Assembly (NCBI GenBank): GCA_003427395.1 | Contig: BFEA01000042.1 | Coordinates: 3,943,775-3,967,718, forward strand | Direction: 5' to 3' | Length of the DNA: 23,944 bases | Source: Chara braunii | Taxonomy: Eukaryota; Streptophyta; Charophyceae; Charales; Characeae | In this document: piece after piece, positions 18,055 to 23,944 of the stretch | Position numbering within the stretch: the stretch's first letter is position 1 | How the letters are laid out: each line of letters starts with the position of its first letter | The notes under the pieces: model-generated | Database searches by the model: none | What the model was told of the DNA's origin: nothing | Seen by the model: only the letters and a program-made list of their open reading frames with translations | Position numbers and translations under genes: made by a program

Positions 18055-18390
18055 GAAGTTCAACAGTATGAACTTCAATTCTAACGGAGGATTATAATAT
18101 AGTCTGATCAAATGTAAGTATGAAGTAAGAAGACCCTCACTGGAGCCTTCATCTCATACTTACTAGTATGGATTCAATCGAGCAGTAAGATGACTCAGAC
18201 ATAAGTATCTTACCATTTGTTTAAGTCTAATTGGTTTAGACTTAGATAGACCATGGGATGACCCGCACTGGAGTACCCCACTTCTAGTTTATTAACCTAA
18301 CAATCTAAGATATGTATACACGTAGAGGCGAGTAATAGGATGTTCCTCACCCTAGAGCTTTATCCTATCACCCGTCCTACATGCATACAT
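18055..18390. repeat. Cluster of consecutive hairpins
   Basis: Successive inverted repeats: GAAGTTC 18055-18061/18070-18076; GTAAGTATGA 18114-18123/18154-18163; GTAAGAT 18185-18191/18207-18213; TAAGTCTAA 18222-18230/18236-18244; and a long imperfect one with arms about 18313-18341/18362-18390. Loops or spacers share CCxxCACTGGAG. No protein frame. The origin is unknown. Confidence 0.7.
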
Positions 18391-18734
18391 CAATTAACTA
18401 TAAAGCAGCAGAGGGTGAGTAAAAACAAGGGTGTATACGATGGGAATGAGAAATGACTTCGCCTGTCTTCTTATGTCGTGTTCTATTTTTATTTCTCCTC
18501 ATCCTTTCTCCTTGTCTCCTTCTTCATTTATCTTTTTTGTTTCCTTTCTTCTTTTCTTCTCTCTACCTTTTCATTTCATCTTTCATGTCCTCCTGCCTAG
18601 ATGACCTTGTGTGCACTTACACTTGCTCTAGGCCAGTGTGCACGAAGTTTACCATGACTCTAACTAGGCACGGGGTTCACATGCATATACCTGATTGCGT
18701 TAGCAATCAGGTTTGAACAAACAGTGTAAGTAAT
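18391..18734. other. Unrecognised DNA with pyrimidine-rich stretch
   Basis: A CT-rich stretch (about 18463-18600) opens a Leu/Phe/Ser-rich frame with no family similarity. CCTGATTGCG and AGCAATCAGG form a 10-bp imperfect inverted repeat near 18690-18712. Confidence 0.45.
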
Positions 18735-18881
18735 GAAAAAGTAATAACAAATAATAATAATAGTAATAAAAATAATAATAATAATAATAACAATAGTAAA
18801 ATAAATAAAAGTAATAGTAATAATAGTAATAATAGTAATAATAGTAATAATAATAATAATAACAATAATAACAATAATAAC

Positions 18882-18916
<35 letters not shown>

Positions 18917-18934
18917 CAATAATATAATAATAAT
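18735..18934 (+). repeat. (AAT)n microsatellite, left half
   Basis: About 200 bp of imperfect AAT trinucleotide with AAC and AGT variants. Poly-Leu, poly-Ile and poly-Tyr frames across it are artefacts. It is the target of the transposon at 18935. Confidence 0.97.
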
Positions 18935-19680
18935 CAGGGTTGCCGGCGTTCGGGATGGGCCGAACGCCCGAACGTACGGAACCCTTTCGGAAGGCGTTCG
19001 GTCATTCGGGCCAAACGCGGAAAAAAAAAAAAAAAAAAGTTTTCAAAAAATTCATAAACAAGCATATGTTATGAATGAACATAAACTAAACAACATTTGC
19101 CTGGGCACTATATCCAAATTCTTTACCAAATTTGAAATAAAAATCAAATACAGAAAATAAACACTATGATAAAAATAAAAAAAAATAAAAAGAGAATTAA
19201 AATGAGTGAGTGTGCCAACACCTTTTCGACACCGCCATCTTTGCTGATTTTTAATTATTTTTTGGCATTGACAAATGCCCTAAAAATTTACAGATATGTA
19301 GTTTACATAATCAATAACTCATTAAAATATTTTCAAAAAATAATAAAATGTTTTAGGCCCCGAAATAAAGTGAAAACAAAAAGTTAAAAGTGAAAAAAAA
19401 CAAAATAGTGAGTGGGCGAGCACGTTTTGACACCCCCATCTTTGACGATTTTTAATATGTTTTTGGCATAGCAGAATGGCTTCAAAATTTATAGGCGTGT
19501 AGGTTACATCATAGAGAACTTACAAAAAACAATTCAGAAAACAAAACCTATTTTTAGGCCCTGAAAGTTTTTTTGGCGGGGGCCAAACCTGGAGGTGTTC
19601 AGCCCCCGAACGGGACCCCAAACGCCCGAACGTTCGGGGGCCAGCCCGAGGGCCCCCGAACGTTCGGTCAGGTAACCCTG
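18935..19680. mobile_element. Non-autonomous hAT-like DNA transposon
   Basis: A 746-bp non-AAT segment lies inside an AAT repeat. It begins CAGGGTTGCC and ends GGTAACCCTG, so its termini are inverted: CAGGGTT(G/A)CC. CAGGG is the usual start of hAT termini. The flanking 8-mers are both ATAATAAT (18927-18934 and 19681-19688), the hAT TSD length, though the repeat makes that match weak. Both ends are GC-rich and crowded with CCGAAC/GTTCGG motifs, like hAT subterminal repeats, while the interior is AT-rich. The interior is a diverged direct duplication (about 19203-19366 and 19407-19567, period about 204). There is no transposase, so it must be moved by another element. Confidence 0.65.
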
Positions 19681-19700
19681 ATAATAATAATAATAATAAC

Positions 19701-19763
<63 letters not shown>
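19681..19763 (+). repeat. (AAT)n microsatellite, right half
   Basis: 83 bp of nearly pure AAT repeat, continuing the tract interrupted by the transposon at 18935-19680. Confidence 0.97.
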
Positions 19764-19764
<1 letters not shown>

Positions 19765-21300
19765 CAAGGAATATGAGTGAGCGCGATATACAAAAAACAA
19801 AGTTACAATCAATCATGTAGAAGTCCAAATAGTCAAGAACTTCCGAATCGACTCTCCAGTCCCCCGTTTTCATCAGGAAACGGACGAGATTTATTTTCCT
19901 TCCCCGTCTTATTTTCCTTTCCTCCATAGCTCTGCACACCACCTTCTCTCAATACCTCCTACCCTATTGACTTCCTGCCTAAACTAACCCCAATCTACTA
20001 TCTTCCTCTGCTCGTTTTCGCCAAGAAACGAGCGAGATACGCATTTTTCATATCCGTCATAGCATATTTCTCACTCCGCTCCATGACTCTCTCCTTCGAT
20101 GCACCCAACACCGATCTCAGTCCAGGTTCACCCTTCGTTTGTGCCCTTGCTGTGTGCTATTCCAGACACCACATCGGAGCTGCTCGGCATAGACACCCCT
20201 GCTGAAGCCGAAATTCGAAAAGTGGTATGCAATGACACCCCTGCTGAAGCAATGCGTCCGGTTGAAGTATGTGCCCCACTCTCAGTCGTCGTGGAGACAT
20301 TGATGCCTCGACGAGTGGAAAAGTGGCAGGCCTGCTAAGTGCGCCCAGGCAAGGCGGTTCCTCGTGCAGGTTTTGGAAGTGGCATCAAATATTCAAATGA
20401 GAAATTCGAAGGGCGAAGTGGAGGGGGGTTTTCCACGTGAACAACCGCTGCAGTGGCCACTTCACAACACCTTGGGCCGCTCCTTCCGAGTATTGCTCAC
20501 TTCCCTCGAGTCCCAACGGGCATGCACACACTCTAACCTCTTTTGCGGCAGCCAGCGGTTAGCGAACGCCGCACTCCACGAAGACTCATATCGTTGTGGC
20601 TTTCTTTGCATCATAGGTCAAATCACCCACTGACTCGCATGTACGTTGAACTTCTCGGTCCGTGTTTTCAGCGCGGGTAGCTTAAAAGAAACTTTGCCAA
20701 CATCCTGGACACGCGAGAACCCGTGGATCAACCAAAGGAGACGCGCGCTCAAGGTCCTCGACCACCGTGACGGCCTTCAAACCCAGAGCCACGCCCGTCT
20801 CCAAAACCGAAATATAAAAATAAAAATAACAACGTAAACAATAAAATATCTAGGAAAATTTTAGTCATCAGAAAACGACAGAGGAACCGCTAGTACCACC
20901 CCACGCCGCCGACTGCAAAACCAAGGGGGATAGCCCCGTCGGCCCTCAATCTTCCACGTCCACTATGCGGCCAATAGTTCTCGCACCCCTACCCTTACAT
21001 TCACTTCACTCATTTACAAGAATTGTGTCACCGTCGACGTTCTCCTCCGTGCGTACACACAAGTTACAATCAAGCGCACCAATCCAGAGACATAATTTTT
21101 TTATTCCTAGTTTAATCAGAAAATAAAAATTGGGTCGGCGATCACGCAGACTCTTCAATCATCAACAAGGAAAGAGATCATGCGTGCTTTAAGTCTGCGC
21201 GCCAACGCACTCTCTACTCTAGTCATCCTTTAGTCAGCGTAAACTCGAGAGACAACCGCGACTTATGCAATATACTTAGACTTTGAATTAAACGTATTTT
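19764..21300. other. Unrecognised region with paired hairpins and short direct repeats
   Basis: No gene recognised. CCGTTT/AAACGG (19864-19883) and CTCGTTT/AAACGAG (20011-20032) head two diverged copies of a roughly 150-bp unit (CGTTTTCxxCxxGAAACG, then CGAGAT). GACACCCCTGCTGAAGC occurs twice near 20190 and 20233. A 79-residue plus-strand frame (20099-20338) spans that repeat but resembles nothing known to me. The last 450 bp could be decayed gypsy pol, which I cannot show. Confidence 0.5.
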
Positions 21301-21303
21301 ATG

Positions 21304-21915
21304 TCACTTGCAAAAACCAGGGCGGATACCCTTATAAGGGTATTCGCACCGACAACATTTTGGGGACTGGCCCCAAATTACCAAAGGTTTATCAAGGGAT
21401 TTGCGGCAATTGCGGGACCTCTCACGAATCAGCAAGAAAAAAATGAGTCGTTGATCTGGACTTCCCGGTGCGATATAGCATTTCGATAACTCAAGACAAT
21501 TCTGATTTTCGGCCCTATTCTTATGAGGTTGTACCTAGAAAAGAATTTTATTCTCATCACCGATTGACAGTTTGAGGTGATCTCAGCGATCTTGGCCCAA
21601 GTGGGACTAGATGAACTGGAACACGTGGTAGAATATGTTTTCAAGATTGTATATGTCTGCAAGAGGAACTATTATGCGCCAACTTTGGAATGTTTTGTTG
21701 CTTTGTGGGGAATCAGTAATTTCCAAGGGTACTTATACGATCGAAAGTTCATGTTGGTTACCGATTACAAGCCACTCCTGACCATGAAGAAGTCGAAGGA
21801 TTACTCGGGTATGATGAGACGATTGGGTACCACGTTGTAGAGCATGGAATTTGACATTCGCCACGGACAGTACGAATGACCAGGAAACGCTAATGAACTA
21901 ACACGTCTGCATCAG
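21304..21915 (+). pseudogene. Ty3/gypsy RT-RNase H region, broken by stops
   Basis: One plus-strand frame reads APTTFWGLAPNYQRFIKGFA, then AAIAGPLTN, the connection after the RT domain. It continues FILITD (Asp codon 21562-21564), AILAQVG, LEHVVEY, CKRNYYAPTLECF (Glu 21688-21690), GYLYDRKFMLVTDYKPLL (Asp 21763-21765), and EFDIRHGQYE then PGNANEL. This is the gypsy-type RNase H that degrades the RNA strand during reverse transcription, ending in the usual DIxHxxGxxN-like tail. The catalytic Asp and Glu are retained. The frame is not shifted over 600 bp but has four stops: 21487 TAA, 21565 TGA, 21838 TAG and 21877 TGA. No LTR was identified. It is a dead copy. Confidence 0.88.
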
Positions 21916-22047
21916 CTTGACAGAGTCCCTGTAAGCGAAGAAGTGATCTCATGAAACGATCCAGAACCAAAAAGCGAGTCCAAGTACGGTGAGGTGGAGA
22001 TCCTTCAAAAGGTTTGAATCTTCACTCCGAAGCGATGGATACCCCAT

Positions 22048-22640
22048 CTTCTCCAACAGAAAAATTCCCACGAGAATGAAAGTTGGAAAAACATTCCATT
22101 AGAGGAAAATTCATTCTAATTTATAAATTATCAATGTTCGTCCAATTATAAAATTTTCAGTTTTATTTGATAAGTTCCCATCTAAATATAAGTTTTCCCT
22201 TCCAACGACATCTATTTGTTCAAGATGGAACGAAAGTCTGGACAAGTTTATGAAATGTCTTAATCAAACTTTCATTCTACTACAACAAATGTCTTCTAAT
22301 TTAGATTGGATTAATATATTTATGACTGAAAGTCCTTACATAGAATGACAGTAAAATTGAAATATTTCATGAACTCATCCAGAATTTCATTCCATCTCTA
22401 GCATTCAGTTCAAATAAAACGGGATACCCCATTCTTGCAATGAAAGTTTTCAAGTAAGACAAAAAAAATTAAAATTAAAATTACATTTTTTAAGATGGAA
22501 TGAAAATTTAAAATTGATAATGTAATTTTATTATAGAATGATTTTTTAATTTTGGATTTTTTTTTTTGTTGTCTCCCTGATCATTTCACCCCCTATCAAA
22601 TCTCCGACCCTTCTTTTTTCTCGGATATTTCATATAAATT
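22048..22640. other. AT-rich DNA interrupting the gypsy remnant
   Basis: Strongly AT-rich with repeated (G)AATGAAAGTT-like phrases. GGATACCCCAT occurs at 22037-22047 and 22422-22432, bracketing 374 bp. AAAATTACATT near 22477 and AATGTAATTTT near 22519 form an 11-bp hairpin. Possibly one or two small inserted elements; no gene. Confidence 0.5.
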
Positions 22641-23286
22641 CTATTATTTTTGTACGTGCATTTCACGAGTTTACGGAGTGGATTTTTACCCACAGAAGTC
22701 TTAATTTGTTGATTGGGTAAACTGCACCACATGCGTCAATCACACGAATGGTGCATGCATTCGATATCGGACAGTTAGTAAAGTATAAAAGTGTCCTCTG
22801 TGTTGTACAGATAAGCTTCCTACAGAAGCTCGATTTGAAGTCGCGAGAACTAACGAACCCGAATATTATGAGAAATTCCAACGAGCAGAAGTTTAATCCT
22901 GCTGACAAAATTGGCTGGCAAATCATTGGATAGCCACACGAAGCATGACACACGTTGTGCAACCGAGAGATCTCGGGACTACCGATGAATCAACGGTCAT
23001 CTACAAAAGCATAAAACCAACGAATCGAGATTATGGTTGACGGTTTCACACTCGTGCCAATTGTATGATTGGTCGCAATCCACTAAGGAGGACCAGGCCG
23101 CTCGCTGTGCGATACGTGTCACAGATTCTGAAGTAACTATCAATTGAAATTTATGGTTGAAGTCTTCGTGAAGATCCTAGGCACGTGGTGGATAACTATC
23201 TAGTCTGTGTCATGGATCGTACAATGATCCGAGGACCAAACACTATAGTTGCGATAAAAGTAGAGCGCCATTTTTAGCTTGTCGGC
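22641..23286. other. Probable decayed retrotransposon DNA
   Basis: No clear domain. On the plus strand, between stops, CTTCVNHTNGA and a 60-residue frame (22748-22933) can be read. Position suggests the region between gypsy RNase H and integrase, but I cannot demonstrate homology. Confidence 0.3.
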
Positions 23287-23424
23287 ATGGATACGATAGA
23301 TATTGATGTGCCACATGCCCCTAACTATTGCGAATATTCGATTTTATTGGTTTTAATTGATCAGAGAGAGAAAGAGAGTACTTGGATTGTGGTTGACCGT
23401 ACACAACCTCCATCGAAAAGATGA
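23287..23424 (+). pseudogene. Possible gypsy integrase core fragment
   Basis: A 45-codon frame reads MDTIDIDVPHAP then YSILLVLIDQREKESTWIVV. The arrangement of an Asp in a (V/M)DxID context and, about 15 residues on, a hydrophobic ILLVLID strand resembles the start of the retroviral-type integrase catalytic core, where the first Asp of the DDE triad is followed by a YILVxVD strand. It lies on the same strand about 1.4 kb past RNase H, as in gypsy pol order. The later Asp and Glu are not seen. The fragment is short, so the call is tentative. Confidence 0.35.
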
Positions 23425-23540
23425 GCGAAATTGATGAGGGTGTCTCCTTGGCTCTGCGTCTCTGGCCAATCAAGTGGAAGGCATGCCTCTCGCAGGACTT
23501 TTGCCAACCGGCCATGATTATCTCTAAGGACGCGATTCTT

Positions 23541-23564
23541 ATCATCATCATCATCATCATCATC
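23541..23564 (+). repeat. (ATC)8 microsatellite
   Basis: Eight ATC units without interruption. Confidence 0.95.
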
Positions 23565-23608
23565 GTCACAACTGGCCTCAAAACACTTCGATTGTTGGGC
23601 TGAACAAC

Positions 23609-23708
23609 ACTGAATCGATTTTTCGTTCCAACAATCGAAATATACATTGTCGGGCGCTAGCGTGTGTTTATGTGTGTGTGTCTATGTCGGTTTGTCTGTT
23701 TGTGTCTC

Positions 23709-23795
<87 letters not shown>

Positions 23796-23873
23796 CTGAG
23801 TGAAAGATGAAGAAAATCGAATGAATCTTTCGCTCGGACGTCGAAATGTACACTGCTAGACGCTGGTCTATGT

Positions 23874-23880
<7 letters not shown>
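23609..23880 (+). repeat. Diverged direct repeat, each copy leading into a microsatellite
   Basis: About 65 bp at 23609-23680 (ATCGAAATATACATTG, CGGGCGCTAGCGTG) recurs diverged at 23815-23880 (GTCGAAATGTACACTG, CTAGACGCTGGTC). The first copy leads into the TG/CG tract and the second into the terminal GA tract. Confidence 0.7.
23712..23793 (+). repeat. Compound (TG)n(CG)n(TG)n microsatellite
   Basis: Alternating purine-pyrimidine for 82 bp: TG repeat, a CG core at about 23743-23764, then TG repeat. Such tracts adopt left-handed Z-DNA readily. Confidence 0.97.

Positions 23881-23944
<64 letters not shown>
23876..23944 (+). repeat. (GA)n microsatellite at the window edge
   Basis: Pure GA dinucleotide reaching the last base of the window; its full length is not seen. 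Confidence 0.98.

Noticed and set aside
18055-18390. CRISPR array
   Set aside because: Repeats are diverged hairpins of unequal spacing, with no constant repeat and unique spacers, in a eukaryotic context.
18707-19942. Poly-Leu, poly-Ile and poly-Tyr frames
   Set aside because: They read the AAT microsatellite in various frames and strands and have no other content.
20099-20338. 79-residue plus-strand frame as a gene
   Set aside because: It is built around a 17-bp direct repeat, no family is recognised, and no splice or promoter signal supports it.

Overview
This is a repeat-dominated eukaryotic nuclear window; I see no prokaryotic gene layout. I found no intact protein-coding gene. The recognisable coding content is the remains of retrotransposons. 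One is an L1-type LINE on the minus strand, with an APE-type endonuclease, a reverse transcriptase carrying FADD, and a zf-RVT-like tail. The other is a Ty3/gypsy element on the plus strand, with an RNase H region and possibly an integrase scrap. The zf-RVT tail, gypsy remains, tRNA-derived retroposons, long GA, AAT and TG/CG microsatellites and scattered N bases fit a large plant or streptophyte-alga genome, for instance a charophyte. That assignment is inference; no single-copy marker gene proves it.

Layout: (1) 1-2530 holds two short minus-strand retroposons (424-726 and 1241-1925), each bracketed by 15-bp target-site duplications (TSDs), in otherwise unrecognised DNA. (2) 2531-7700 is one decayed LINE read right to left, split by a 1,051-bp retroposon at 2962-4012 whose 16-bp TSD lies inside the LINE reading frame. 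(3) 7826-9130 holds a second copy of that retroposon's 3' part, a GA microsatellite and another retroposon tail. (4) 9636-10850 holds three tRNA-derived or Pol III-like units: a tRNA-Asp-like sequence, an 87-nt hairpin with tRNA-Glu-like boxes, and a minus-strand tRNA-like unit. (5) 10909-14197 holds a possible two-exon gene for a small cysteine-rich protein, around a GA repeat and a 110-base assembly gap. (6) 14500-17180 has three diverged copies of a roughly 450-bp tRNA-like repeat family, with a fourth fragment at 9636. (7) 18055-18390 is a chain of hairpins. (8) 18735-19763 is an AAT microsatellite split by a 746-bp hAT-like non-autonomous transposon. (9) 21300-23420 is the gypsy remnant, with AT-rich DNA inside it. 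(10) 23540-23944 is a cluster of microsatellites.

The most interesting signal is a conserved motif of about 54 bp with GCTCC/GGAGC ends. It lies close to the poly(T) side, that is the poly(A) 3' end of a minus-strand element, in five places. One of these is the 3' end of the LINE itself; the others lie in shorter retroposons with different bodies. This is the signature expected when short retroposons share the 3' tail of a partner LINE, and the partner appears to sit in the same window.
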